Positions 53,336-62,656 of a stretch of 64,000 nucleotides of DNA are shown in pieces. Below the pieces are notes generated by a model. The model had not been told where the DNA came from, did no database searches, and saw only the letters and a program-made list of their open reading frames with translations. A program made the position numbers and the translations under genes. Location: the NCBI RefSeq assembly GCF_004360145.1, contig NZ_SAIT01000011.1, positions 62,001 through 126,000 on the forward strand, given 5' to 3'. Source of the stretch: Aliiroseovarius marinus (lineage in GTDB: Bacteria; Pseudomonadota; Alphaproteobacteria; Rhodobacterales; Rhodobacteraceae). How positions within the stretch are numbered: the stretch's first letter is position 1; every line of letters starts with the position of its first letter.

Positions 53336-53351
53336 CGGACCCGTGGGAACA

Positions 53352-54617
53352 TCACAGCCATTCTGGAATGGTATCGCGTCCCAGCATTTCTTCATAGGTG
53401 GGACGTGCGCGGATGACGGCATATTGATCGTCCATCACCAGCACTTCGGGGATCAAGGGGCGCGAGTTGTACTCGGACGCCATCACCGCACCATATGCGC
53501 CTGCCGAGCGGAAGGCGATCAAATCGTCAGGCTTCAGACTGTCCAGATCACGGCCTTTGGCGAAGGTGTCGCCGGTTTCGCAAATCGGACCGACAATGTC
53601 ATAGCGCGACTTGTCCTCGCCGGGGGCGGCCTCCACCACGGGGATGATGTCGTGATGCGCCTCATACATGGCGGGACGTACAAGATCGTTCATCGCAGCG
53701 TCCACGATCAGGAAATCTTGCCCTTCGCCCTCTTTCACATAGATGACGGATGTGACCATGATCCCGGCATTGCCCGAGACCAGACGCCCCGGCTCGATCT
53801 CGATCTCGCACCCCAGATGCCCCACGGTTTCCTTCACCATCTGTCCGTATTCGATCGGCAGAGGCGGTGCCTCGTTCGAGCGTTCATAGGGAATGCCCAG
53901 ACCGCCGCCCAGATCCAGACGCGTGATGTCGTGGCCGTCGGTACGCAGCGCCTCGGTCAGTTCGGCCACTTTCTGATAGGCCTGACGGAACGGTTCCAAC
54001 TCGGTCAGCTGCGAGCCGATATGCACGTCGATGCCCACAGCCTTCAGGCCGGGCAGCGATGCAATCTCGGCATACACCTCGCGCGCGCGGGCAATTGGGA
54101 TGCCAAACTTGTTCTCCGATTTCCCGGTCGAGATCTTGGCGTGGGTCTTCGCGTCCACATCCGGGTTCACGCGCACGGTGACGGGGGCGACGACGCCCAT
54201 TTCACTGGCCACTTCGGACAGCACGCGCATTTCCGGTTCGCTTTCCAGATTGAACTGGCGGATGCCGTTCGTCAGCGCCAGACGCATTTCATCGCGGGTT
54301 TTGCCAACGCCCGAGAACACGATCCGGTCCCCCGGCACACCCGCTGCAATCGCACGGCGGTATTCCCCGCCCGAGACGACATCCATCCCCGCGCCCATCT
54401 CGCCCAGCAGCTTCAACACAGCCAGGTTCGAGTTCGATTTCACGGCGAAGCAGACCAGATGATCGGCCCAGTCTAGCGCTTCATTGAACAGTCCGATGTG
54501 ACGTTTCAACGTGGCCGCGGAATAGACATAGAAGGGCGTGCCAACTTCGGCAGCGATCTCTTCAATCGATACGTCTTCGGCGTGCAACACGCCATCGCGA
54601 TAAAGGAAATGGTCCAT
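53352..54617 (-). CDS. lysA: Diaminopimelate decarboxylase
   Basis: The 421-residue PLP enzyme makes lysine from meso-diaminopimelate. The PLP-binding lysine is in CFAVKSNSNLAVLKL, the glycine loop is LDLGGGLGIPY, and the catalytic cysteine region is GPICETGDTFAKGRDL. The other family motifs HIGSQLTELEPF and EPGRLVSGNAG are present. The ATG at 54617 (MDHFLYRDG) is the family start. It follows the argH-lptM pair on the same strand, an arrangement common in Alphaproteobacteria. Confidence 0.96.
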   Translation of the reverse strand: MDHFLYRDGVLHAEDVSIEEIAAEVGTPFYVYSAATLKRHIGLFNEALDWADHLVCFAVKSNSNLAVLKLLGEMGAGMDVVSGGEYRRAIAAGVPGDRIVFSGVGKTRDEMRLALTNGIRQFNLESEPEMRVLSEVASEMGVVAPVTVRVNPDVDAKTHAKISTGKSENKFGIPIARAREVYAEIASLPGLKAVGIDVHIGSQLTELEPFRQAYQKVAELTEALRTDGHDITRLDLGGGLGIPYERSNEAPPLPIEYGQMVKETVGHLGCEIEIEPGRLVSGNAGIMVTSVIYVKEGEGQDFLIVDAAMNDLVRPAMYEAHHDIIPVVEAAPGEDKSRYDIVGPICETGDTFAKGRDLDSLKPDDLIAFRSAGAYGAVMASEYNSRPLIPEVLVMDDQYAVIRARPTYEEMLGRDTIPEWL

Positions 54618-54694
54618 CTTGGGCCTCGTCTGTCTGCGCTTCCTGACTGCCCTAGCGGAACTGCGCCTGCCGCTCAACCCTCCGGGGCTTCTCT

Positions 54695-54737
54695 TTTTCT
54701 TGCTATAAATATCCCGGAGCGCGAGGCAGAGCCTCGC
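54695..54737 (-). repeat. Dispersed hairpin-plus-tail element, partial copy D
   Basis: On the minus strand, the hairpin GCGAGGC-TCT-GCCTCGC is followed by the tail CTCCGGGATATTTATAG and CAAGAAAAAG. The second GGGGC hairpin of the other copies is missing. It lies between lptM and lysA. Confidence 0.55.
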
Positions 54738-54743
54738 ATAAGC

Positions 54744-54770
54744 AAACGCCGGCCACGTGGACCGGCGTTT
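54744..54770 (-). terminator. Inverted repeat downstream of lptM
   Basis: AAACGCCGG and CCGGCGTTT pair around a 9-base loop, 5 bases past the lptM stop codon. There is no T run, so it may be a weak or Rho-dependent stop or an mRNA-end stabiliser. Confidence 0.5.
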
Positions 54771-54774
54771 GAAG

Positions 54775-54879
54775 CTACTCTGCTTGGGTATCCTCGGGCG
54801 ATCCCGGGCGGATGGGCTCGCCATCCGCGCCGCAGGCCGCCAGCCCCAAAAGGGCGGTGATCAGAAGCGCGCGGATCAT
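54775..54879 (-). CDS. lptM: Small LptM-like lipoprotein
   Basis: This 34-residue lipoprotein precursor, [16 protein letters not shown]..., has the lipobox LAAC and continues [10 protein letters not shown]. That fits the LptM (YifL) pattern CGxxGxPxxP. LptM mimics LPS in the LptDE translocon and helps mature it. Although very short, the position next to argH and lysA and the 4-base ATGA overlap with argH support a real gene. Only the reading of the motif supports the function. Confidence 0.72.
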   Translation of the reverse strand: MIRALLITALLGLAACGADGEPIRPGSPEDTQAE

Positions 54880-56273
54880 GCCAGAACCTCTTTCCAGCGT
54901 GCGATCTGCTTGCGCACTTCCGACGGCGCGGTGCCGCCATAGCTGGTGCGCGACGCGACCGAGTTGTGGACACCCAGAACGCCAAAGACTTCTTCGGTGA
55001 TCTGCGCGTTGACCGACTGCATGTCTTCCAGCGACAGGTCGGGCAGGTCGCAGCCGCGATCCTCGGCCATCGCCACCAGTGAACCCGTCACGTGGTGGGC
55101 ATCGCGGAACGGCATGTTCAGCGCGCGCACGCACCAGTCGGCCAGATCGGTCGCGGTCGAGAACCCGGACGAGGCCGCAGCCTCAAGGCTTTCGGTGTTG
55201 GCGGTCATGTCCGAGACCATCCCGGTCATCGCGGCGAGCGCCAGCATCAGGTTGTCGGCGGCGTCGAAAACCTGCTCTTTGTCTTCCTGCATGTCCTTGG
55301 AATAGGCCAGCGGCAGCCCCTTCATCACGGTCATAAGCCCGATGTTGGCGCCCATGATGCGGCCAATTTTGGCGCGGATCAGTTCGGCGGCGTCGGGGTT
55401 GCGTTTCTGCGGCATGATCGACGAGCCGGTCGACCATTTGTCCGACATGCGCACAAAGCGGAACTGGGCCGAGGACCAGATCACCAGCTCTTCAGCGAAG
55501 CGCGACAGGTGCATGGCGCAGATGGTGGCCGAGGACAGGAACTCCAGCGCGAAATCACGATCCGCCACAGCGTCCAGCGAGTTCGCGGTTGGGCGGTCAA
55601 AGCCAAGCGCCTCGGCCGTCATGTGGCGGTTGATGGGGAAGGACGTGCCAGCAAGTGCGGCAGATCCCAGCGGGCTTTCGTTCATCCGCGCACGCGCGTC
55701 ACGGAAGCGGGACATGTCGCGGCCGAACATTTCGACATAGGCCATCATGTGGTGGCCCCATGTCACAGGCTGTGCGGTTTGCAGGTGCGTGAAGCCGGGC
55801 ATGACCCAGTCGGCACCCGCTTCGGCCTGACCCAAAAGCGCGCGGATCAGGGCTTCGAGCCCATCAATCGCGGCGTCCATCTGGTCGCGGACCCAGAGTT
55901 TGAAATCGGTGGCCACTTGGTCGTTGCGCGAGCGTGCGGTGTGTAGGCGACCCGCCGGTTCGCCGACGATTTCTTTCAGGCGTGCTTCCACATTCATGTG
56001 GATGTCTTCCAGCGCGGTCGAGAAGGCGAAATTGCCCGCCTCGATCTCGGCCAGCACGGTCAGCAGGCCCTCGCGGATGACTTTGGCGTCGTCTTCGGTG
56101 ATCACGCCGGTCGCGGCCAGCATCGCGGCGTGTGCGCGCGAACCTTCGATGTCCTGTCGCGCCATGCGCTGGTCATAGCCGATCGAGGCGTTGATCGCCT
56201 CCATGATCGCGTCGGGCCCTGCCGAGAACCGGCCGCCCCACATTTCATTCGCGGATTTCGTGTCGTCGCTCAT
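54876..56273 (-). CDS. argH: Argininosuccinate lyase
   Basis: The 465-residue enzyme cleaves argininosuccinate to arginine and fumarate, the last step of arginine synthesis. It has MWGGRFS at the N-terminus, [27 protein letters not shown], and the fumarase/aspartase superfamily signature [11 protein letters not shown]. The ATG at 56273 (MSDDTKSAN) is the family start. It overlaps the small lptM gene by 4 bases and lies upstream of lysA. Confidence 0.96.
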   Translation of the reverse strand: MSDDTKSANEMWGGRFSAGPDAIMEAINASIGYDQRMARQDIEGSRAHAAMLAATGVITEDDAKVIREGLLTVLAEIEAGNFAFSTALEDIHMNVEARLKEIVGEPAGRLHTARSRNDQVATDFKLWVRDQMDAAIDGLEALIRALLGQAEAGADWVMPGFTHLQTAQPVTWGHHMMAYVEMFGRDMSRFRDARARMNESPLGSAALAGTSFPINRHMTAEALGFDRPTANSLDAVADRDFALEFLSSATICAMHLSRFAEELVIWSSAQFRFVRMSDKWSTGSSIMPQKRNPDAAELIRAKIGRIMGANIGLMTVMKGLPLAYSKDMQEDKEQVFDAADNLMLALAAMTGMVSDMTANTESLEAAASSGFSTATDLADWCVRALNMPFRDAHHVTGSLVAMAEDRGCDLPDLSLEDMQSVNAQITEEVFGVLGVHNSVASRTSYGGTAPSEVRKQIARWKEVLA

Positions 56274-56453
56274 GATCTGCCTTTCAGGACATATTTCTGC
56301 TGACTGCATGCTATACGCGGCAAGGCGGGTAGGTGCAATTGCTGTAGCTCTGCTTGTTCATGGCACGCTTTTGCCGATCGGGCCGGATTGCCTTTGTGTC
56401 GTCATGGTCTGTCCCTAAAGTGGCCGGACACGCTGCTGCCAACAGGATCCCCT

Positions 56454-57656
56454 ATGACCCGACATTCCCCGTCTCTGAGTCGCCGAATGGCGATGGCCAC
56501 GCTGAGCGCTGCGGCAGTGATGCCGGGGCGCGTGCTGGCTGATAGCGGGTTTGCGGGGTGGCTATCGGGGTTTTCATCCCACGCACGTTCGGCGGGGGTC
56601 AGTGACACGGCGCTGAAGGCGCTTGGACGGGCGGAGTACCTGCCCTCGGTCATCAAGTCGGACCGCCGACCGGCGGAAACCGCGCGCAGCTTACAGGACT
56701 ATATTTCGTCGGCGGCCTCGCCCCAGCGGATCAAGGGCGGGCAGAGGGCACTGTCGCGCTATCCGACGCTTCTGAAGAAGATCGAGCGGAAATATGGTGT
56801 CCCGAAAGAGGTCATCGTCGCGATCTGGGGTATGGAAAGCAGCTTTGGCGCGGTGCGCGGATCGGCCTCGGTCCTGTCGACGCTGGCCACGCTGGCTTAT
56901 GAAGGCCGCCGTCGCGATCTTTTCGAGGCCGAGCTGCTGGCCGCCCTGCAAATCCTGACTGCTGGCGATGTTTCAGCGTCTCGAATGAAAGGGTCCTACG
57001 CAGGGGCGATGGGGCACACACAATTCATGCCCAGCTCGTATCTGGCCCATGCCGAGGACTTCAATCGCGACGGCGCGCGCGATATCTGGTCGGATGATCC
57101 GACGGATGCGCTGGCGTCAACGGCGGCTTATCTGCGCGCCAAGGGGTGGGTGAAAGGCCAGCCCTGGGCGATCGAGGTCCGCTTGCCCAAAGGGTTTGAT
57201 CTGGCCCTGACCGGGCGGATCTACCCACGTCGCCTGCGCGATTGGGGGAAGTTGGGTGTGACGAATGTCGCTGGGCATCCGCTGACCGGTGCCGCGAGCG
57301 GCGCACTGATTCTGCCAGCTGGCCCGACGGGTCCCGTCTTTATGATCTTCCAGAATTTCCACGTTCTGAAGACCTATAACTATGCCGACAGCTATGTGAT
57401 CGGTGTCGGTCACCTGTCCGACCGTCTGGCGGGGGGCGGTGCGATCCGGGCCAGCTATCCCAAGAAGCCTTGGGGGATGAGTACCGCCGAACGTCAGGCG
57501 CTACAGAACCGTCTGAACGATCTGGGGTTTCAAGCCGGGCGCCCTGATGGTGTGATCGGCGAGAAAGGTCGCGCAGCCATCCGCGCCTATGAAGCGTCGC
57601 GCGGCATGCCCGTGACCGGCGTGCCCAGTACCCAGCTTTTGGCGAGTCTCAGCTAG
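56454..57656 (+). CDS. Lytic murein transglycosylase (MltB type) with peptidoglycan-binding domain
   Basis: The 400-residue enzyme cleaves the glycan strand with formation of 1,6-anhydro ends. The signal region SRRMAMATLSAAAVMPGRVLA contains a twin arginine. The GH103 (MltB-like) domain carries the catalytic Glu in IWGMESSFGAVRG and the MGHTQFMPSSYLAHAEDF block. The last 60 residues (ERQALQNRLNDLGFQAGRPDGVIGEKGRAAI) form a peptidoglycan-binding domain 1. The start at MTRHSPSLSRRM was chosen. It is convergent with tag and overlaps it by 4 bases. Confidence 0.92.
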   Translation: MTRHSPSLSRRMAMATLSAAAVMPGRVLADSGFAGWLSGFSSHARSAGVSDTALKALGRAEYLPSVIKSDRRPAETARSLQDYISSAASPQRIKGGQRALSRYPTLLKKIERKYGVPKEVIVAIWGMESSFGAVRGSASVLSTLATLAYEGRRRDLFEAELLAALQILTAGDVSASRMKGSYAGAMGHTQFMPSSYLAHAEDFNRDGARDIWSDDPTDALASTAAYLRAKGWVKGQPWAIEVRLPKGFDLALTGRIYPRRLRDWGKLGVTNVAGHPLTGAASGALILPAGPTGPVFMIFQNFHVLKTYNYADSYVIGVGHLSDRLAGGGAIRASYPKKPWGMSTAERQALQNRLNDLGFQAGRPDGVIGEKGRAAIRAYEASRGMPVTGVPSTQLLASLS

Positions 57657-58237
57657 ACCTGATCGTGCCGATGGCAGCTGACCAGATGGTTGTTGAACAG
57701 CCCGCAGGCCTCCATCCATGCATATACAATTGTCGGACCACAGAACTTGAACCCGGCTTTCTTCAGGTCTTTCGAGATCTGTGTCGACAGCGGGGATGAG
57801 GTCGGCACCTCGTCCAGCGTCTTGTAACGCCCGTTCAGCGGTTTTCCGTCCACATAGCCCCACATCATATCCCGAAACGCATCCGCGCCACCCAGATCCA
57901 GATAGGCCTGCGCGTTTGTGATGGTCGCTGCGATCTTGCCGCGATGCCGGATGATGCCTTTGTCCTGTAAAAGACGCTCGATCTCGGGTTCGCCCCACGT
58001 GGCGATGCGCTCGGGATCGAACCCTTCAAACGCCGTGCGAAAATTATCTCGCTTTTTAAGGATCGTGATCCAGCTGAGCCCGGCCTGAAAGCCATCAAGG
58101 ATTAATTTTTCCCAAAGCGCGCGTCCGTCCCATTCCGGCACGCCCCACTCAAGGTCATGATATTCCTGATAAATCGGCTCGCTCCCACACCAAGAACAGC
58201 GGATCAAGTCAGTGGTTTGCGCGTGGGAGTCGGTCAT
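57653..58237 (-). CDS. tag: DNA-3-methyladenine glycosylase I
   Basis: The 194-residue enzyme removes 3-methyladenine from alkylated DNA. The zinc-binding N-terminus RCSWCGSEPIYQEYHDLEWG and C-terminal NNHLVSCHRH supply the Cys/His ligands, and the helix-hairpin region with IRHRGKIAATI and FGPTIVYAWMEACG is intact. The length matches Tag. It is convergent with the transglycosylase gene. Confidence 0.95.
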   Translation of the reverse strand: MTDSHAQTTDLIRCSWCGSEPIYQEYHDLEWGVPEWDGRALWEKLILDGFQAGLSWITILKKRDNFRTAFEGFDPERIATWGEPEIERLLQDKGIIRHRGKIAATITNAQAYLDLGGADAFRDMMWGYVDGKPLNGRYKTLDEVPTSSPLSTQISKDLKKAGFKFCGPTIVYAWMEACGLFNNHLVSCHRHDQV

Positions 58238-58334
58238 GTTCTCGGATCCATTACACTTTTAGACAAACTATCTGATTTACGTCTCGTTAGCACTGAATTG
58301 CCACTTATGGTCGTACGGCAGCACAGGTGACACC

Positions 58335-59177
58335 ATGTTCAACTTCGGAAGTAAGACATCCCCGGACACGCAGATGCAAGACCCTGTGGATGGGCCGGTG
58401 GGCGATCCGCTCAGCTCGGCCATCGGGATGCGGGACAAGGACGCAATCAACCTTGTGCGCGAGGCCTTGCGCAAAAAACGCGTCCGGCTGGCCTTTCAGC
58501 CCGTCGTGCAATCGACCAAGCCAGATCGCCGTGCGTTTTTCGAAGGGCTGATCCGCGTTCTGGACCCAAACGGGCGGGTGATTCCCGCAAAGGACTTCAT
58601 CGACTCGGTCGAAGATAAAGAGATGGGACGCAAACTGGATGCGCTTGCGCTGGAAAAAGGGTTGGAGGCGCTGCAGGCTGAACCAAGCTTGCGTTTGTCT
58701 ATTAACATGTCCGCGCGGTCGATCGGGTATCCGGGCTGGAAGAAGGTGTTGGAGCGTGGACTGGAAGACGACCCGCATCTGGGTGAACGTCTGATCCTTG
58801 AGATCACCGAACGCACTGCAATCACAATGCCCGAACTTGTCCGCGTCTTCATGGCCGAGATGCAGGGGCATGGCATCAGCTTTGCGCTGGATGACTTTGG
58901 GGCAGGCTATACCTCGTTCAAATACCTCAAGGATTTCTATTTCGACATCATCAAGATTGATGGCGAGTTCATCCGCGGGATCCACAGCGACCCGGACAAT
59001 CAGATCCTCACTCAGGCGATGGTCTCGGTCGCGCGGCATTTTGATATGTTCACCGTGGCCGAAAGCGTCGAAACGGCCGAAGATGCGGCCTTTCTGACCC
59101 AGATCGGCGTGGACTGCATGCAAGGGTATTATTTCGGCGTGCCGACCTTGGATCCCTATTGGCGCAACGCGGCCTAG
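58335..59177 (+). CDS. Stand-alone EAL domain protein (probable c-di-GMP phosphodiesterase)
   Basis: The 280-residue protein consists of about 45 leader residues and one EAL domain, without GGDEF or membrane segments. The motif that names the family is EGL (70-72) instead of EAL. The expected catalytic residues are present: Glu70, Asn124 (SINMSARS), Glu156, Asp186-Asp187 (LDDFGAGY), Lys207, Glu243 and Gln263. It is therefore probably active in degrading c-di-GMP. It precedes the phaA gene by 160 bases; a link to PHA metabolism is not proven. Confidence 0.85.
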   Translation: MFNFGSKTSPDTQMQDPVDGPVGDPLSSAIGMRDKDAINLVREALRKKRVRLAFQPVVQSTKPDRRAFFEGLIRVLDPNGRVIPAKDFIDSVEDKEMGRKLDALALEKGLEALQAEPSLRLSINMSARSIGYPGWKKVLERGLEDDPHLGERLILEITERTAITMPELVRVFMAEMQGHGISFALDDFGAGYTSFKYLKDFYFDIIKIDGEFIRGIHSDPDNQILTQAMVSVARHFDMFTVAESVETAEDAAFLTQIGVDCMQGYYFGVPTLDPYWRNAA

Positions 59178-59336
59178 ATGGGCGTGATAACGCTACCACG
59201 TTCACGCCGCTTGATTTTCTCTGCAATGCAGCACAGGATGCGCTCAGCAATGATCGTGCATGACGGCGTGTGTTTTGGAAATTTCTGAAATGCGCGGCGG
59301 CTTTTTGATCGTAAGTCTGGAGGAAAAGGAAGCATC

Positions 59337-60512
59337 ATGACCAATGTCGTAATCGTATCGGCCGCGCGCACCGCCGTGGGCAGTTTCTCGGGTTCGTTCG
59401 CGAATACGCCCGCCCATGACCTCGGCGCAGCCGTTCTGGCCGAGATCGTCGCCCGCGCAGGGATTGACCCGTCCGAGGTCAGCGAGACCATTCTGGGTCA
59501 GGTGCTTCAGGCCGGTCAGGGTCAGAACCCGGCACGTCAGGCGCACATCAACGCTGGTTTCGCGAAAGAGGCATCGGCTTGGGGCATCAACCAGGTCTGT
59601 GGTTCGGGTCTGCGCACCGTTGCGCTGGGCGCGCAGCATGTACAGCTGGGCGACGCTGCCATCGTGGCCGCAGGTGGCCAAGAGAACATGACCCTCAGCC
59701 CCCACGTCGCGCATCTGCGCGCCGGGCACAAAATGGGCGACATGAAATTCATCGACTGCATGATCAAAGATGGTCTGTGGGATGCGTTCAACGGCTACCA
59801 CATGGGCCAGACCGCTGAGAACGTGGCCCAGCAGTGGCAGATTACCCGCGAAATGCAGGACGAGTTCGCCGTTGCCTCGCAAAACAAGGCGGAAGCTGCT
59901 CAGAAAGCCGGCAAATTCGCTGACGAGATCGTGCCCTTCACCGTGAAAACCCGCAAGGGCGACATCATTGTGGACCAAGACGAATACATCCGTCACGGCG
60001 CCACCATCGAAGCCATGCAAAAACTGCGTCCGGCCTTCACCAAAGACGGTTCGGTCACCGCTGCAAACGCATCGGGCATCAACGACGGTGCCGCTGCGGT
60101 TCTGCTGATGTCGGCAGATGAGGCCGAGAAGCGTGGTCTGGAGCCGCTGGCACGTATTGCGTCTTACGCAACTGCCGGTCTGGACCCGTCGATCATGGGC
60201 GTTGGCCCGATCCACGCGTCGGGCAAGGCGCTGGATAAGGCGGGCTGGAAAGCTCAGGATCTGGATCTGGTTGAAGCCAACGAAGCCTTCGCCGCACAGG
60301 CCTGTGCTGTGAACAAAGACATGGATTGGAACCCAGACGTGGTGAACGTAAACGGCGGCGCCATCGCCATCGGTCACCCGATCGGCGCCTCGGGCTGCCG
60401 TATCCTGAACACGCTGCTGTTCGAAATGAAGCGCCGCGACGCCAAGAAGGGTCTGGCGACCCTCTGCATCGGTGGCGGCATGGGCGTGGCCATGTGCCTC
60501 GAGCGTCCGTAA
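59337..60512 (+). CDS. phaA: Acetyl-CoA acetyltransferase (PHB-specific beta-ketothiolase)
   Basis: The 391-residue thiolase condenses two acetyl-CoA to acetoacetyl-CoA. The active-site cysteine is in [14 protein letters not shown], with [24 protein letters not shown] and [11 protein letters not shown]. The linkage to phaB identifies it as PhaA of polyhydroxybutyrate synthesis. The upstream GGAGGAAAAGG is a strong ribosome binding site. A terminator separates it from phaB. A second, BktB-like thiolase is encoded at 28044-29219. Confidence 0.95.
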   Translation: MTNVVIVSAARTAVGSFSGSFANTPAHDLGAAVLAEIVARAGIDPSEVSETILGQVLQAGQGQNPARQAHINAGFAKEASAWGINQVCGSGLRTVALGAQHVQLGDAAIVAAGGQENMTLSPHVAHLRAGHKMGDMKFIDCMIKDGLWDAFNGYHMGQTAENVAQQWQITREMQDEFAVASQNKAEAAQKAGKFADEIVPFTVKTRKGDIIVDQDEYIRHGATIEAMQKLRPAFTKDGSVTAANASGINDGAAAVLLMSADEAEKRGLEPLARIASYATAGLDPSIMGVGPIHASGKALDKAGWKAQDLDLVEANEAFAAQACAVNKDMDWNPDVVNVNGGAIAIGHPIGASGCRILNTLLFEMKRRDAKKGLATLCIGGGMGVAMCLERP

Positions 60513-60530
60513 GGTCGACATGAACGATAG

Positions 60531-60557
60531 AAAAGGCGCCTTCGGGCGCCTTTTTTG
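60531..60557 (+). terminator. Terminator between phaA and phaB
   Basis: AAAAGGCGCC-TTCG-GGCGCCTTTTTT forms a very stable hairpin with a TTCG tetraloop and a T run, 18 bases after the phaA stop codon. Confidence 0.9.
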
Positions 60558-60601
60558 TTAAATGTTTTGTCGCGCTCTTGTCGCAACCGCAAAATAAACT
60601 C

Positions 60602-60640
60602 TGCATTGCGGCAAAATGTTTGCGCAATAATATTGCGCAA
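60602..60640. promoter_or_regulatory. Candidate PhaR operator region upstream of phaB
   Basis: A perfect palindrome with arms TTGCGCAAT and ATTGCGCAA (3-base spacer, 60620-60640) lies 56 bases ahead of phaB. Next to it, TGCATTGCGGCA (60602-60613) differs by one base from the TGCRNYGCASMA motif I recall for the PHB regulator PhaR in Bradyrhizobium. This suggests separate PhaR control of phaB. Confidence 0.5.
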
Positions 60641-60695
60641 GTTAAATTGAAAATGTAACAGAGTTTCAGGCTCAAGATTCGAAGTGGAGATAAAC

Positions 60696-61418
60696 ATGGC
60701 CCGAGTTGCACTTGTCACCGGTGGTTCGCGCGGTATTGGCGCATCAATTTCAAAAGCGCTGAAAGCTGAAGGATACGAGGTCGCCGCGACCTTTGCTGGC
60801 AACGAAGAGAAAGCTGCCGCCTTCACTGCCGAGACCGGCATCAAGACGTACAAGTGGAACGTTGGCAGCTATGAAGAAAGCGCCGCCGGTATCGCTCAGG
60901 TCGAAGCTGACCTTGGCCCGATCGACGTGGTTGTTGCCAACGCTGGCATCACCCGCGACGCACCGTTCCACAAGATGACCCCGCAGCAGTGGCAGGAAGT
61001 CATCGACACCAACCTGACCGGCGTGTTCAACACTGTTCACCCGATCTGGCCCGGCATGCGCGAGCGCAAGTTCGGCCGCATCATCGTGATCAGCTCGATC
61101 AACGGCCAGAAAGGTCAGTTCGCTCAGGTGAACTATGCTGCGACCAAGGCAGGCGATCTGGGTATCGTTAAGTCGCTGGCCCAAGAAGGCGCACGCGCAG
61201 GCATCACCGCCAACGCCATCTGCCCCGGCTACATCGCGACCGAAATGGTTATGGCAATCCCGGAAAAAGTACGCGACTCGATCGTTGCGGGCATCCCGGC
61301 AGGCCGTCTGGGTGAACCGGAAGAAATCGCGCGCTGCGTGACCTTCCTGGCATCGGACGACGCTGGCTTCATCAACGGCTCGACCATCTCGGCCAACGGT
61401 GCGCAGTTCTTCGTTTAA
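60696..61418 (+). CDS. phaB: Acetoacetyl-CoA reductase
   Basis: The 240-residue NADPH-dependent short-chain reductase makes (R)-3-hydroxybutyryl-CoA for polyhydroxybutyrate. TGGSRGIGASISKAL binds the cofactor, and the catalytic Ser (SSINGQKGQFAQ) and Tyr/Lys (NYAATKAG) are in place. The ATG at 60696 follows GGAG. The family length of 240-241 residues is kept. It follows phaA but has its own regulatory region. The PHB synthase phaC is not in the window. Confidence 0.95.
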   Translation: MARVALVTGGSRGIGASISKALKAEGYEVAATFAGNEEKAAAFTAETGIKTYKWNVGSYEESAAGIAQVEADLGPIDVVVANAGITRDAPFHKMTPQQWQEVIDTNLTGVFNTVHPIWPGMRERKFGRIIVISSINGQKGQFAQVNYAATKAGDLGIVKSLAQEGARAGITANAICPGYIATEMVMAIPEKVRDSIVAGIPAGRLGEPEEIARCVTFLASDDAGFINGSTISANGAQFFV

Positions 61419-61607
61419 TTACGCAGGACAATCACAATTCAGGGGCTGGCCTGTTTGGCCGGCCCTTTTTGTTGGCAACTGAGGCGTCAGCGACGCTAGA
61501 CGCGCCGACATCCAGCGGCCAATATTCCGAAAGACCAAGGCGCGCTCTGCATGTGCGCGCTTATAGGCGGCATGAAGCTCGATCTGGTTTGTCGCGGTCT
61601 CCAACAT
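61419..61607 (-). CDS. Small basic protein of unknown function
   Basis: This 62-residue open frame starts with an ATG preceded by AGGACC. The first 40 residues look like a real amphipathic, basic helix pair (IELHAAYKRAHAERALVFRNIGRWMSARLASL), similar in style to the short DUF1127-like proteins of Alphaproteobacteria. The last 20 residues lie on the complementary strand of the phaB terminator, which makes the true end uncertain. I do not recognise a function. Confidence 0.5.
   Translation of the reverse strand: MLETATNQIELHAAYKRAHAERALVFRNIGRWMSARLASLTPQLPTKRAGQTGQPLNCDCPA
61443..61470 (+). terminator. Terminator after phaB
   Basis: GGGCTGGCC and GGCCGGCCC pair (one G-T wobble) around a TGTTT loop and are followed by TTTTT. 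Confidence 0.8.
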
Positions 61608-61714
61608 GGTCCTGGTCCTCTTAAGTCATCTTTGAGTGATCCTAATATGGGGCGTTGAAATGCTGGCGACAAACGAGACTTTCAAAGGCTTCAGATAAGT
61701 GATACTTAACTGAA

Positions 61715-62656
61715 ATGAGTGACCGTCTGCCCCCCTTAACCGCCCTGCGCGCCTTTGATGCCGCCGCCCGCCATATGTCGTTTCAGAAAGCAGCAGCCGA
61801 ACTGAATGTGACACCTGCGGCTCTGTCCTTTCAGATCAAATCGCTTGAGGAGCATTTTGGCGCGCCGCTGTTTCACCGTCTGAACCGCGCAGTCGAGCTG
61901 ACCGAGGCAGGCCGTCTTCTGGCGCCCGGCGCGGCGGATGGGTTTGAAATGCTGACCAGCGCTTGGCGGAATGCGCGGCGAAGCTTGGACAGCAATACGC
62001 TGACTGTGACGGCGGGGCCGGCGTTTACGTCGAAATGGCTTGCGCCTCGGCTGTATGACTTCGCCCACGATCATCCCGAGATCGAGCTGCGCTTTGCTGC
62101 GGGTTTGAAGTTTGTGGACCTGAACCGAGACGAAGTCGACGTCGCCATCCGGTTTGGCTACGGCCCCGACGACGGGCTGTATTCTCATCCGCTGGCGAAC
62201 GAATGGCTGACCCCAGTGATGTTGCCCGCGTTGGCCGAGAGATATCCAGAGCCGAGAGACCTGTTGTCGGCGCCTCTGATCCACAACACATCAGATGATT
62301 TCTTGAACCCACCCTGTGACTGGCCCGCGTGGTTACGCGCGGCTGGCGTTCATGGGACGCCCCGGATCACGTCGGTGTTTTCCCAACCCGACCACGCGCT
62401 GGATGCGGCGATGGCAGGGGTGGGTGTGGTGTTAGGTCGGCGCGCCTTTGTGGTCAAATATCTGGCCGAGGGGCGCCTGGTCGCACCCTATGGATTGGCG
62501 TTGTCGACCAAGGCGCGATTTAGGTTCCTGTGCCGTCTGGGGCAGGAAAACCGACCAGCGATTGCCGCGTTCCGCGATTGGGTGCTTGCCGAGATCGCAA
62601 AAAACACGCATGTGACGGACGGTTTGAAAATTGTTTCGGTCGAGGATTTGGCGTGA
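61715..62656 (+). CDS. LysR family transcriptional regulator (GcvA type)
   Basis: The 313-residue regulator has the N-terminal helix-turn-helix LPPLTALRAFDAAARHMSFQKAAAELNVTPAALSFQIKSLEEHFGAPLFHR, a form typical of the GcvA subgroup. The effector domain follows, with DEVDVAIRFGYGPDDGL. Its stop overlaps the start of the DMT exporter gene by 4 bases, so the two are co-transcribed. It probably controls that exporter, but the ligand is unknown. Confidence 0.92.
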   Translation: MSDRLPPLTALRAFDAAARHMSFQKAAAELNVTPAALSFQIKSLEEHFGAPLFHRLNRAVELTEAGRLLAPGAADGFEMLTSAWRNARRSLDSNTLTVTAGPAFTSKWLAPRLYDFAHDHPEIELRFAAGLKFVDLNRDEVDVAIRFGYGPDDGLYSHPLANEWLTPVMLPALAERYPEPRDLLSAPLIHNTSDDFLNPPCDWPAWLRAAGVHGTPRITSVFSQPDHALDAAMAGVGVVLGRRAFVVKYLAEGRLVAPYGLALSTKARFRFLCRLGQENRPAIAAFRDWVLAEIAKNTHVTDGLKIVSVEDLA

